64,000 nucleotides of DNA from Corythucha ciliata (GCA_038030265.1 CM075937.1:10478001-10542000); one strand, 5' to 3'. Positions 1 through 11,090 are shown, numbered from the stretch's first letter. Translations and numbers: made by a program. The notes: a model not told the origin generated them from the letters alone.

Positions 1-424
1 CATTTTTCTCCGTGTTTTCCACCTAAATTTCATGGTGGAAACATCTTGGAGAGGTAATCTACCCAGCAAAAAGGTAAGGTGTATTTGATTTTCTTCGAAA
101 ACAGGACGAACGTATTCATCGGTCTAATAGATACCAAAAAGGTGCAGCTCTTTACATTAATGATACATTTCTCAACATGAAAAGACTTCTGCACGATCTC
201 ATACATGAAGATTCACTTTATGAAAAGGTGAGGCTACGAAATTGGCATTGCTGGGGAGGGGGTAGCATTTGTATGAGAGAATCGACAGATAAGATTGCCA
301 ACCACTGCTTGTCCTCAGAAAATCGTCGTGATGTTCTCTCTATCATTATTAAAAAATCAACTTTTCTGAAATCCTGGGGGGGGGGGTAGTTACCCCCATT
401 ACCCCCCTTGTGGATCCGCCCCTG
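1..424. mobile_element. right end of a hAT-like non-autonomous element (partial)
   Basis: The stretch ends in GTGGATCCGCCCCTG at 410-424. Its reverse complement, CAGGGGCGGATCCAC, is the classic start of many insect hAT-type inverted repeats. Just inside it lies a G-run/C-run pair (about 375-408), also common in such elements. The left end lies outside the window, so neither the partner repeat nor the 8-bp target duplication can be checked. No transposase is visible. A 70-codon open frame at 177-389 has no recognisable feature and ends in the G-run; I do not call it a gene. Confidence 0.35.
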
Positions 425-986
425 CTTGGGCCGAAAGTTCGGTCAACTGGTCACTTCGAACGAAATATCGAAGACGTTGCCCGAAGGAACTTTCCGACTG
501 ATGCTCGGTTCATCTTGAGTGTTGAATCGAAGTTAGTAAGTTATTAAGTATTAAGTAGTAAGGAACCAAAGAGAACAGAGAGGGGGCAAGACCAACCACG
601 AATTCTCTCTCATAATCCATCCATGGCTTTCGGACCTTTCGTGAGATTGTGCGTTTGTGTTTCAAGTGTTTAAAAGTTCACTTTCCTCTGTCTAACCAGT
701 ATGACGTGCTAACTCGTCAAAAGGTAAGACTCTTTTAAAATTATTTTCTAATTACTTCTTCTAATACTGAGCCCAGCAATAAATTCGCTGCTATAATCAG
801 ACCTCTTCCCTATTGCCTTCTGATCTGAAGCCTTCTGAATCAGTGTGCTTTCGTCCTTTGAACAGTCAACATACTTTTGTTTAGTTGTTACGTTGTTTTG
901 AAGCTGGTTTATTTTGTTATTACGTGAAAATTACTACATTCAAAAAGGGAACATAGAGTTAGTTAGGAAATTACTGGTAATATAAT

Positions 987-2021
987 ATGATAAATGACGA
1001 GGGGGGACGGGAGACCCTTCCCGATCCCCCAGCTGTATTAAAGAGCAATACACTTTCAGTGGCTAACGATACTCAAAATACTGCACTTCATTCTAGCTCT
1101 TACAATAAATCTCAAAATGTGGCTGGTGAATACAGCAAAAGAAAGAGTCGAGGCGAGTATCTAGCTTTATTGTCTCTGAACAGGTATAAAACAACCGATA
1201 AAGGCCCCTTTATTATTTTCGCGGAAGGTTTAGAAGGAAATGTAGGCAAAGTCCATCCAATGACCCTGGGTAAATGGATCTACGGCACAAATAAAGCGTT
1301 CTCAAACAATATAAATAACATAATCACAACAGGAATAAACCGTGTTAAAATCGAATTTAGTAATTACTCAAGCGCTAACGAAATGATTCAAAGTAAAATA
1401 ATGAACGATAAGAAAATTGTCTGTTACATTCCTGATCACCGAGTTAGCGTTGCCGGAGTAATACGCCATGTGGACACTTCGATGAGCGACGAGGAAATCA
1501 TGAATGTGTTAAAAACAGAAGTCCCTGTGAAGAGCGTGAGACGAATAACTAAATTAAAACAAAATGAAAACGGTACGAAACAGAGAATAATTCTCAATAC
1601 CTGTGTGTTAACATTTAACAGCCAGAAACTGCCAAGCTATGTCTCAATTTATGGAGCCAGGTGCAGAGTCGAACCATATATACCTCCAGTTCGCCAGTGC
1701 CAAAATTGTCAAAGATTCGGACACGCCTCGACCCAGTGTTGGAGTAAGGCAAGATGTAGCCACTGCGGAGAGATGCATTTGATCAAAGAGTGTACAAATT
1801 TAGAAAGGTCTCCAATATGCGTCAACTGTGGGCAAAACCATTTAGCCAATGACAAAAAATGCCAACACTTCGTTGTTTCGGCCAACAAAATAAATGAAAG
1901 AAGTCAGCAGGTTAGCTATGCCGAAATGGCTAGCAATAGATACTCTGTACTAGAGAATCTTCAAGAAGAGGAGAACAACGCAGAAAATTTATTCACGACT
2001 TTGAATAATCAATCATACTAA
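987..2021 (+). CDS. ORF1 gag-like protein of element 1, three zinc knuckles
   Basis: 344 residues from the first ATG. Such proteins coat the element RNA to form the ribonucleoprotein that carries ORF2 to the target. Seen: three cysteine/histidine knuckles at about residues 238-292, namely CQNCQRFGHASTQC (CX2CX4HX4C), then C-X2-C-X3-H-X4-C, then C-X2-C-X3-H-X6-C. This triple order is typical of I- and Jockey-group ORF1. The N-terminal 60 residues are polar and low in order; the middle (80-230) is the usual RRM-like region before the knuckles. The stop at 2021 may be premature. Downstream, 2022-2372 still holds short in-register pieces in other frames (for example FETEFGTIQQKIASIV and DIGHISQKLAAILS), which read like a lost C-terminal tail. 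Confidence 0.85.
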   Translation: MINDEGGRETLPDPPAVLKSNTLSVANDTQNTALHSSSYNKSQNVAGEYSKRKSRGEYLALLSLNRYKTTDKGPFIIFAEGLEGNVGKVHPMTLGKWIYGTNKAFSNNINNIITTGINRVKIEFSNYSSANEMIQSKIMNDKKIVCYIPDHRVSVAGVIRHVDTSMSDEEIMNVLKTEVPVKSVRRITKLKQNENGTKQRIILNTCVLTFNSQKLPSYVSIYGARCRVEPYIPPVRQCQNCQRFGHASTQCWSKARCSHCGEMHLIKECTNLERSPICVNCGQNHLANDKKCQHFVVSANKINERSQQVSYAEMASNRYSVLENLQEEENNAENLFTTLNNQSY

Positions 2022-2440
2022 CTTGAATCGAAAGAGGGTGAATTACCACGATACCAGAACAAAAGAGGTAAGAAAAGAGCATTTTCCACAGCTCTCTCCG
2101 GAAAAAACAGAACGAAACGTACCGAGAAATACTCCAATCAACGTAGGTATTACCAAAACCTATTAGTGGAGTGAATTTTGGTAACCAAAATAGCTCTGAC
2201 ACCGACATTACCACGGGACATCAACAGTTCGAAACTGAATTCGGCACAATACAACAAAAAATAGCGTCAATCGTGAAATATTAAATAAAATAACAAACGG
2301 TTCGAAGACCATACCAGGGGACACAGATATTGGACATATAAGTCAAAAACTCGCAGCCATACTCAGTCGATAAACCCAATCAATCAAAAAACAACTTTGA
2401 AGAAAAATTATAAATAAAATAAGTAAAGAACAATATAAAT
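2022..2440 (+). other. degenerate ORF1 tail and inter-ORF spacer of element 1
   Basis: No intact frame. Two neighbouring frames carry residual peptide-like stretches (about 2228-2372) suggesting that ORF1 once ran about 115 codons further before frameshifts and stops accumulated. The last 70 bases before ORF2 are A-rich. No independent gene is supported. Confidence 0.45.
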
Positions 2441-5400
2441 ATGAAGATCATACAGTGGAACATACGATCAATCAAAACAAATAAAAATAACCTAGAAGTC
2501 ATACTAAGTGAAAAATCTGTCGACATCGCCGTGCTCTCTGAGCTACGGCTTCGGCTCAAGTCGGAGTTCCGGATTGGAGGGTACGATATGATACACAGTC
2601 CTCGATTTGATGGGTATGGGGGGTGTGCAATACTTGTTAAACGAGGAATCAATTATAGAGACCTCAACCTTCATAACATGAACACAGAGACAGGAAAAAC
2701 GCAAGTGTGCGGAGTCAGCATCGCATTCAAAAATAAAACCTTGAATATAATATCAGCGTACAGTGCTCCCACTGAACCAATAAACGCAAATTACTGGGTG
2801 GGGTTGATAACGTCGCTCAGAGGCTCTATTCTGTTGGGGGGGTGACTTCAATTCACACCACACGGGGTGGGGGAATCATTATACTGATCGAAAAGGGGAC
2901 ACTCTGATGAAAATTATTGAAGATTGCAATTTATTTATTTTAAATAACGGAAGTAACACCATCATTCCGAAACCATCACACCGTAAGACAGCTGTTGACG
3001 TATCAATGGTTAGCCAGGACTTGGCGACAGAGACTTCTTGGGAAACCATACACTTCGGTTCCGATCATTTAGCAATAGAAATGGAAATTTGGAAAAATGC
3101 ACAAGATACATCGACAATGCCAAATCTAACAGATGAATTTCTGGGTTGGAAAGTTGAGAAGGCAGACTGGTCCCGTTATGAAGTTATATCAAATGAACTA
3201 ATGGAAAAAATCGTATTGAATGATGTGGACATCAACGAAACTTACAATGAGTTCATTGAGGCTATATACACCGCCGCTAATGCGTCCATTCCACAAAAAA
3301 AATCTATAAGGGGTCAAAGAAAATAAGAACTAATAAACAATGGTGGGATGAGGAATGCGATGATATGAAAAGGAGCGAAAAGCTCGCATTTGAAGAGTAT
3401 AAATCACGACCTACTACAGCCAACTTCTTAAAAATGAAAGCCTTGAATGGAAAAAGCAGAAAATTATACAAGGATAAGAAGAGAAAAAATTGGCAGAACT
3501 TTTGCAATGAAATAAATGGCAACACTTCAATAACTGAGGTATGGAGGAGAATTAGAGCACTTCAGTGCCCTATTAAGCCAAAATACATAGATCCTTCATG
3601 CATTGAGTCTTTCTTTTATCATATTACTCCACATTACGTATCACAAGAAACATATGAAGTGCAACCATCGGCGGAATGTAACAGCCTGAATGACAAAATA
3701 CAAGCTTTTGAACTAGATATAGCGTTAAAGAAAAACGGTAGTAAAGCTCCAGGCATTGACGCTATACCTTACGTCATGCTTGCAAATCTAGGATCGAAAG
3801 GAAAGGAAATCCTTCTGAATATTTTTAATGTCATATTTGACTCAAACAAAAAAATCAAAGCATGGAAAACCAATAGGGTTGTCCCTGTACTCAAACCAGG
3901 CAAAGACCCAAAATCATGCGAGCCATATAGACTTATATACCTCGAGTCATGTGTGAGCAAAACCTTTACTAGAATTCTTAAATTAAGGCTAAATTGGTTC
4001 CTGGAATCTACCGATGTTCTGGGAAGAAGACAGCATGGTTTTCGAAGAGAAGACAGCATGGTTTTCGAAGAGAAGACAGCATGGTTTTCGAAGAAAACAC
4101 AGCCCGCTAGACTGTGTCGCGGAGCTAATAACCGATATTCAAGTCACGTTTCTAAATAAAGAATTTTTAATAGCTACATTTGTGGATCTGTCAAACGCTT
4201 TTAACCAAGTGCGTATCCCAGAACTTATCAAAAGAATGGAAGAAATCAAAGTCCCGCACAAACTACTGAATAGCTTGATAAACAGCATAATGGAAAGAGA
4301 AATAGTAATTTACTTCAACAACAAAAGGTACGGTCCAAGGATAGCAGGATCAGGGTTACCGCAAGGTGGAATAGTTAGCCCGGATTTATTCAACATTTAC
4401 ACAGCAGATCTTTCTAAAAATGTTGACACACACACAAAATACGTTCAATTTGCGGACGACATAGTCATTCATACTACTGCCAACAACATCGAAGATGCGG
4501 TCAAAAATATGACAACTTCTTTACAAAAATTCTGTAGTTGGTGTGACTTTAAGGGATTTGAAATCGCTGAGGGCAAAACAAAAATAGTAGCCTTCACTAG
4601 AAAGCGCAAATATGAGCTAAACAACCAAATCACAGTGGGACAACTAAATATTAAGGTAGAAAAGAGTGTCAAATTCCTCGGACTTGAGATAGATAATAAA
4701 TTGACGTGGAAGAAGCATATTGAGACGCTAGTTGCGGTGAACGAGAGAGCTCTGAACGTACTGCGCTACATTACCTACAGATCGTACGGAGCTAGCCCCG
4801 ATACTGCCCTAAGTATTTACAGAAATCTCATTAGAAGCAAACTTGATTATGGATGCTTCATATACGGGGATGCTGCAAAAATACACACTGACAAAATTGA
4901 CAGAATCCAGTTCAAAGCCATTAGAGCATGTCTGGGAGCTGTAAGGTCAACGCCAACAAATGCACTACTAGTAGAAGCAATTGAAGCTCCCCTTGCGTTG
5001 CGAAGAGAAATGCTAGCTTGCCGATTCTTAACAGCGCGATTAGTAATGCCAAACCATCCAGTGTCAGAGGAAATCAAAATTTTGGATAACAAGACATGCT
5101 CATCCAAGAGAAAACCACTTTTGATAACTTGCTACCGAAACCTTAAACAAACCATAGATCGGATACCACATCTTCCACCTAAGGACCCTTATTACGCTTT
5201 CCCATACGAAACGACCCTCAAAGCAAACACACAAATAAATACAGACTTCTTCTCCCACGACAAACTTCTTCCAAATAATACGAATAAAATATTAATCGAG
5301 CGGCTATTGAGCAATACTTACCCAAGTAAATATGAAATAAATGCAGACGGATCCAAGTCCGATCAAGGAGTCGGATGTGCAATTTATGATTTATGACCGT

Positions 5401-6204
5401 TGTTCGATTCACACAGCAGAAATGGCGGCCATCTGGATGGCGCTAAAATACATAGACAAAGTAGCGGACAGTAGCGAACATCAATACTTAATACTTACTG
5501 ATGGACGAAGTTCCCTGGTCAAACTTAAAAACCCCGGAATGAGAATAAACTGGATGGAATTCCAAATACTGAAGGAATTAGACAAACTAAGAGAAAATGG
5601 TATTAAAATCTTCATAATGTGGATAAAAGGACATGTGGGCATTGCTGGCAATGAAAGAGCCGATGAACTGGCCAAACGGGCCCTTTCAGAAGGCAGACTT
5701 ATAAGCGGTGTGACAGAAAGAGATTTAAAAGTCAATCATACTACAGAAATGTACAAAAAATGGGAATTTAACTGGAAGACCACTCAAACGACAAGGGGAC
5801 GGAAATATTCCAGAGTGCAACCTGAACTAAGAAAAGCCTATTGGTTCAAAAACACACCATTCAACCGAGAAGAGTTAGTCACAATTTCAAGAATAAGATT
5901 TGGACACTCAAGTTTAGCGTATATTCACCTGCGAGAAAGTGATGGAAAGCTTCCATGCCAGTGTGACGTCCCTAAAATAGACGAAGCTCATCTAATCCTG
6001 GAATGCACGAGATACTGTAGTCAGAGGAATGAACTCATCAACTCCTTAGTGCAAGAAAAAGTCGTTGCCCTTCTACTTACCTCAACTACTCACTATGAAC
6101 CCGGACGTATCTGTGGGCGTGATATCTGCCATTTTACGCTTCATAAAAAACTCAAACCTACCGATTTAATCAAAATAAAGCCAAACAAATGGCTAATACA
6201 CTAA
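2441..6204 (+). pseudogene. ORF2 of element 1: endonuclease, RT, RNase H; frameshifted
   Basis: An about 1.25-kilocodon polyprotein now split over frames. The APE-type endonuclease starts at 2441 (WNIRS); GDFN and SDHLAIE follow near 2843 and 3061. A 7-G run (2836-2842) causes the first frameshift and an 8-A run (3295-3302) the second. The RT spans about 3720-4620, with VVPVLKPGKDP, GLPQGGIVSPDLF and FADD at 4449-4460. A 23-bp triplication (4031-4099) makes the third shift. RNase H begins at about 5340 (DGSK) and after a fourth shift (5350-5396) continues with AEMAAIW, LTDGRSS and GNERADELA, so its acidic residues are all visible across the break. A Cys/His cluster (CQCDVPKIDEAHLILEC) closes the protein. 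Homopolymer shifts could be old decay or assembly errors; the 46-bp gain cannot be a simple base-call error. Confidence 0.85.
4031..4099 (+). repeat. 23-bp tandem triplication inside the RT of element 1
   Basis: CAGCATGGTTTTCGAAGA recurs at 4031, 4054 and 4077, a period of 23 bp in three near-identical copies. Two extra copies add 46 bp, which is 1 modulo 3 and matches the observed frame change between the upstream RT frame (ending 4159) and the downstream one (from about 4080). With one copy, the local reading GRRQHGFRRKHSPLDCV is a normal RT finger segment. Confidence 0.9.
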
Positions 6205-6337
6205 GCTGTAAAGCCAGAAAAAAAAAAAAAAAAAATTCCTTTTAAGAAATCAACAGTGAAATGTCCATGAAACAAGTTAGGTAACAAACGTGAGCTTCGC
6301 CTCTTGCTTGAACTTTTTTAAATTTATTTTTTAAGAG

Positions 6338-6512
6338 TGAGGGGGGGGGGGTTCTGACGGAGTTTTTCGATTCCTTCCCAGTCACCCCTCGACTAAACTT
6401 CACCCCGTTAATTTTGGCACAATTTCTGAACAATCTTCGATTTCAAATAATCATTTTAATGTCCAGGAAGTTCTACAGTCACGCTAGATCTTGCTTTTTC
6501 AAATTTCATCTG
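6338..6512 (-). repeat. repeat R6/10, left copy (inverted partner at 10142-10312)
   Basis: Read on the minus strand this stretch aligns over about 170 bp with the plus strand of 10142-10312. Shared blocks include TTTGAAAAAGCAAGATCT, ATTTGAAATCGAAGATTG and GAGGGGTRACTGGGAAGG. No coding capacity. It lies between the poly(A) of element 1 and the hAT-like element. Confidence 0.7.
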
Positions 6513-6569
6513 ACGCGGTTTGGCTTAATGGGGGGGTCGTTCGGACGACCCGAAGATGAGGGTTGAAGA

Positions 6570-8267
6570 CATGGGCGTAGCCAGCGGGCGGCAGGGGTGG
6601 GCAGTTGCCCTCCCCTAGAATCAAAAACGCAGATATCGTGGGGCAGCTGCCCACCCCCAAAATTCCAAAAATATCTTCCCTGATCTGGCTAACAGAAACA
6701 CAAATTTATCATATTTCTCTCCATAAAATCAATTTTGCGGATTTTTCTCACTGGAAAAAACAACACATTTTCGCACATCGGTTTCACCAAAAATCAAAAA
6801 ATTCGCGGATGTTTGTTGCTGAAAAACCGATGTCGAGGGTCGGCTTAACTTGGAAACCTATTTTGCTGATTTTTCACACTAAAATCCCATTTTCGCAAGG
6901 TTCGACTCGCAATTTCGTGTGTTTGGGTTAGCTCAAATCGTGTTTAGCCTGCTGGGCCATACAGACTTATGGTGGGAGAGAAACTGCCAGCTCTGTTCAC
7001 CGTCTCAGGTCTAACATTTAAAGTTTAGTTCCAAAAGTATCGCTTTCCGGGGGAAGGGTGGAGGGAGAGAAGTTTCAATTTTTCGACATAAAATCCGAAA
7101 TAGAAGGCTACAAACGACAGGTTTCCAGCAGATATTTATTTTTTGACGGATTGTGGCCGTTTCTGTGCAAATTTACTCTCTGATGACCGTGAATTCACGC
7201 GATTATAACCTCCAGATCCTGTTAGAAGCCTGAAAAAAGGCAATGCTTCATCAGTTATTTTCGCCGGTGAATCTGCCCACAGGCGTGGTGGATCCAGTTT
7301 TTCCTCGAGAGGAGTTGCACAGAATCCCCCCCCCCCCCATTTAACTCGTGAATGAGCACTATTTGTAGCGTCGAATTGACGTTTTTCTTTAATTTAAGTT
7401 GAAACTGAGTGCTTTTTCTCAATTCTACCTCGAGCTATAGCCTATTTTCTTCATTTTAACCGTAAAAAGGTCTCAAAAAACCATGAAATAACGCAATTTT
7501 GATGTACTATTTTAATTACGGCCAGCACTGGGCATCGCCTATAAACCGCGAATAGGTGGGTTCTTTCAATTTCAGCCACAAAAGAACAGTTTTTCCTCAA
7601 TGCAACCTATGAATGAACGCTATTTCTCAATTTTAGCCACGAAAATTACACTATAATCAACAAAAAACTTTGACAATTTTGCCAATTCATTTGCACTCAA
7701 TTTTAGCCGCAAATTCGTGCTTTAATCTCAATTCTGCCTTGAGCAATTCCCCCCTTCTCAGCAGTGAAAAGGTCCACATAATACTCATGTTAACGAATTT
7801 CATTAATTTTATCCGGACGTTGCATCGCGAACCTTAAAATAGGTGTTTCCCTAGTTTTAGCCGTGAATTGGCATTTTTCGTCAATTTTAGCAACAAATGA
7901 GCGATTTTTCTCAATTCCACATTGAACGTGCAATTTATATTGTCAATTTTAGGCGTGAAAATAGCACTGTAAACCGTGAGTTAGCGCATTTTCTCAATTT
8001 CGGCCCGGACTTTGGATCACGAAACCGCAAATTGCCGTGTTTTCTCAATTTCAACCGCGAACAATGAGCAGATTTATTTCTCAAGTTCAACGTAAATCCC
8101 GCCGTGAATGGGTGTTTTCGCTCAGTACTAGCGGGAAAATGTCCTTTTCATGGATTTCATCCGCGAACGAGCACTTTTTCTCAAGACGTCCCCCTTCCCC
8201 CGAAAACTCTGAATCCGTGTGCCTGGCTTGCTGTCCACCCCTTGATCATGGACTGGCTACGCCCCTG
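6570..8267. mobile_element. hAT-like non-autonomous element with 8-bp target duplication
   Basis: Ends are CATGGGCGTAGCCAG (6570) and CTGGCTACGCCCCTG (8253-8267), a 15-bp inverted repeat with one mismatch. Both sides are flanked by GTTGAAGA (6562-6569 and 8268-8275), an exact 8-bp duplication, the size made by hAT transposases. The 1698-bp interior has no transposase; most of it (from about 7330) is a degenerate tandem array. It must have been moved in trans. Known family: hAT ends of the CAGGGGCG type. Inference: the array was carried as cargo or grew inside the element. Confidence 0.75.
7330..8200 (+). repeat. degenerate tandem array T1 (TTTTTCTCAATTTTAGCC-type unit)
   Basis: About 870 bp of poorly conserved tandem units of roughly 30-60 bp, recognisable by the alternation of TTTCTCAATTTTAGCC and CGTGAATTGGCA-like halves. 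Neighbouring units share perhaps half to three quarters of bases by eye. The same unit family forms the arrays at 19506-20110 and 28440-30480 and, reversed, 13380-13560. This copy sits inside the hAT-like element. Confidence 0.7.
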
Positions 8268-8344
8268 GTTGAAGATGCAAGAAATTAAACGGTCGCCACC
8301 TGTTGTTTGCTTTGGGTGACAGACGCCAATATATTCTCAATATT

Positions 8345-8706
8345 GATTAATGTTATAATATTTAGGGTTTTGGCTTTTTTCTTCTTCTACTTCTTCGTTT
8401 CTTGAGCTTTCGCCTTCTTGTGCTGAAGGCATCGTATAGGCCAGCCAATATAAACATCAAACATCGCAAATATGCATGTACTTGTTTTCTCTTTTGCACA
8501 TTGTTAGGGCCAATGAGAGTAGTTTATACTCAAGTTTGCAACCTTAAAAACCTTGTGCTCAACTCATGGCACTCGAAAAACCACGAAATTCGAATGATGT
8601 TTATATTGACTGGTCTATACGATGCCTTCAGCACAAGAAGGTGAAAGCTCAGGAAACGAAGAAGTAGAAGAAGAAAAAAACCAAACCCCTAAAAATATAA
8701 CATTAA
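8345..8706. repeat. long imperfect inverted repeat (hairpin), arms about 115 bp
   Basis: Left arm about 8345-8470 and right arm about 8585-8706 are reverse complements, for example TGTGCTGAAGGCATCGTATAG versus CTATACGATGCCTTCAGCACA, and GAAGAAGTAGAAGAAG versus CTTCTTCTACTTCTTC. The loop is about 115 bp. A transcript would fold into a long stem of the kind processed to small RNAs; alternatively it is a small foldback transposon. No clear target duplication was found at its edges. Confidence 0.75.
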
Positions 8707-8759
8707 ACAAGTTGTATGGCTTAAAAACTGATAATATTAGTAATATTCTGAATATAATA

Positions 8760-10090
8760 CAACTGAACTTGTCTTCTTTGACGATTTCCGGTTGTTCCGG
8801 TGCGTGGAGCTCGCGACCGGTGTCTGGTAGCGTCCCTTCGCGCTGTTCCGAGATTCTCGCCGGTGTCGGTGTCGCTGCGTTGTCCGCTGATCTTGTCGTT
8901 TGCGGTCGGTTAGCGTCCCTCGGCGCGATGGGCCGACTGCCGGGCAAACGGTCCGTTAGCGTTCCTTGCGGTGCTGTCCGTGGTGATCGGAGTTGACCGA
9001 TGGCGTTCACCGGTCCTTGATCGGCTCCGTCCAGTCCGGTGTCGTCTTCTTCGCCGGGTTCGGCAAGGACAGGGAAAGGTTCGGACAGGATCGGTCTTGC
9101 TCGTTGAATTCTGGGGTAGACACAAATGTCGCTAAGCCCCGTAATATCTATCGAGTTCAACCGAGGCTGAGGGAATGAGAAGAAATTTTGACCGGAGTCG
9201 TCTCAACGGTCTGGCACGAATGCCCAGCGGTGGTCAGGTCCACATTAGGGGTTTCCTTCAACAAGCGTCCGAAGTCGTCTCAACGGAGTCGAGCTTGGAA
9301 GGTTCCCGCAAGGTTATCCTGCCGGTCCGATTTGGTATATGCGACAGGTCACTGACGGCTCGAACCAGGGGCGGTCTATTCCACAGTAGGGTGTCTAACT
9401 TCAAAAAGCGTCCGGAGTCGTCTCAACGGAGTGTAGAGCTTGGAAGGTTCCCGTAAGGTCATCCGCACCACTGGTCGAAAAAAAGAGATGGGGGGCAAGA
9501 GGTCTCGTTCAGGGTCAGCCTTATACCAACCAGTCAGGATCGAATCACTGGGGGGCCGGAAAGGTTCCCAATAGGCTTTGCTCGTCGGTGCCTTGGTAGG
9601 GTGTGACGTCACGAAAGGCCAAAAGTCGTCTCGATTGACCACTGGACGTTTTCCCGAACGGCGTGGTTTTTGGCTAGCGATCCTTCGCTTCGGGAAGACA
9701 GCGTCGTCGCTTTTGTACTTCCGGATCGTCGCGGGTCCTGGACTTCTCCCAGTCATTAAATCCGCTGGAGTGTCGTGCTGTTTCCCAGTCGAGTAGTCCG
9801 TTCGCCGGTTGAAGATCTGGTCCAGGTTGCGGGGATGTTTCCCGTTGTTTGACTTCTTGGCTTAAAGTGATTTTGAAGTTTATACAGACGGTGGGTGGTT
9901 TCCGCCCACTCCCAACCGCTCGGGTGGCTCAAGTTGGTTGACCGGTCGGTGGTGGGTGGTTCCCTTTTCACCTTTTCCCCCACTCAGAGGGCTCTCGGGA
10001 CGACTTCTTGTAGGGATCCCTTGGAATTTTTCCCTGGGGTTGGCGACTTTATGTATTTTTTCTTCGCAGGGTTTTTTGCCCGAAGTCACA
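8760..10090. other. GC-rich segment with 143-bp repeats, origin unknown
   Basis: Clearly more GC-rich than its surroundings. Blocks recur: GTCGTCTCAACGG at about 9197, 9273 and 9416, with GCTTGGAAGGTTCCCG after the latter two, and weaker copies near 9556 and 9625. The two best copies are 143 bp apart (GCGTCC at 9265 and 9408). Open frames on both strands up to about 180 codons are present but mutually overlapping and without domains, as expected in GC-rich DNA. It could be untranslated sequence of the adjoining Copia element or an independent repeat. Confidence 0.4.
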
Positions 10091-10092
10091 TC

Positions 10093-10145
10093 CCTGAAAT
10101 AACCTTAACACTTTGAATTTCAAATGTTTTTTGGGTTATTTCAGG
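10093..10145. repeat. 12-bp stem hairpin
   Basis: CCTGAAATAACC (10093-10104) and GGTTATTTCAGG (10134-10145) are perfect reverse complements with a 29-bp loop. It lies exactly where the GC-rich segment meets repeat R6/10, so it may mark an element end. Confidence 0.6.
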
Positions 10146-10312
10146 CATGAAATTTGAAAAAGCAAGATCTAACATCACTGTAGAACTTTCTGATGATAAA
10201 ATGAGAATTTGAAATCGAAGATTGGCGCAGAAATGGAGTCAAAATGTTTAGGGGCGAAGTTTAGGCGAGGGGTAACTGGGAAGGGGTCGAGGAAACTCGT
10301 CTGAAACCCCGC
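10142..10312 (+). repeat. repeat R6/10, right copy
   Basis: Inverted partner of 6338-6512, about three quarters identical by eye. The two copies face each other across 3.6 kb that contains the hAT-like element, the hairpin and the GC-rich segment. Confidence 0.7.
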
Positions 10313-10383
10313 CTCAACCGAAGAAAGCTGAGCATAACCTGAAAGTAGTGCACTAGTCCACATTTCTTCAACTGATTTACCAA

Positions 10384-11090
10384 ATGAACTTCAGGCGTCA
10401 TACGACCAACAGAAAGGGGAGCATTATTGTCGAAGCAAACGTTAAAGGAAAAATTATTCGATTCACGCTATCCGCCGTTCGGCTAGTTTCGAAAATTGTG
10501 AAAAATTTATTTTCGGCTCAAGACAAGTTACCCCAAAGTTTGTTTAGTTCCACTTGTGAAAATTGTAACTTTACCTAGAACCACCGAACGTTAGTCGAAG
10601 GGCATCAAAGTTGTAACGGTGGACTGTACAAGTTAAAAATGAAAGTTGTACCATCTTCGACGGTCAACTTAGCCAAAACTCCTTTGCTCCGCGATGGAAC
10701 TGATCGCGAAGAAAATGAAGAAAAAGGGAAAACTGAAGATTTCCCCTATCGTCAAATCGTCGGGGCTGTCATCTATACCTGATGGTGGGCTCAAGGCCTG
10801 ACATAGCGTATGCTGTGGGCACTGTGAGTCAAAAGCTCAACAATTACACCTGTCAAGACTGCGTCAAAATAAAGAGAATCCTACGCTACTTGAAAGAAAC
10901 GACAGATTTCGGCATTTTCTACAAGTCAAGCGGTGGATCTCTAGAATGCTTCAGCGACGCTGACCACGCGGGCGACAAGATGACTGGAAAGTCAACAACA
11001 GGCGTCGTTTGTCTCGTTTACAAAATAAGAAAGTTTTGGTTTCATTGTTCAAAAAATATAAAAAAGAATACTTTTTGTTTTTCCTTTTAA
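10384..11090 (+). pseudogene. Ty1/Copia pol remnant with a large internal deletion
   Basis: Two distant parts of a Copia polyprotein are joined. 10384-10660 matches the stretch between protease and integrase (VRLVSKIVKNLFSAQ, then GGLYKLKMKV), the pre-integrase region. From about 10735 it jumps to the RT end and RNase H: DFPYRQIVGAVIY, one-base shift near 10775, then YLMVGSRPDIAYAVG (about 10776-10820), KRILRYLKETTDFGI and FSDADHAGD (acidic residues of Copia RNase H), KSTTGVVCLVYK. Integrase and most of RT are missing. There are stops at about 10576 and 10774. LTRs were not identified. Confidence 0.85.

Larger units (their letters stand above)
425..6235 (+). mobile_element. I-group non-LTR retrotransposon, element 1 (defective)
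   Basis: A two-ORF non-LTR retrotransposon in plus orientation. ORF1 (987-2021) is a gag-like RNA-binding protein; ORF2 (2441-6204) carries endonuclease, reverse transcriptase and RNase H. It ends in an 18-bp poly(A) at 6218-6235, as expected for target-primed reverse transcription. The RNase H domain after the RT places it in the I/Nimb-like group rather than R1 or CR1. The 5' boundary is uncertain: position 425 is simply the end of the hAT-like terminus, and the untranslated leader would then be about 560 bp. I could not find a target-site duplication. ORF2 is disrupted, so the copy is not autonomous. Confidence 0.85.

Noticed and set aside
8615..9160. 181-codon minus open frame, proline-rich
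   Set aside because: Its 3' part is the hairpin arm and its 5' part GC-rich repeat DNA with overlapping open frames on the other strand.
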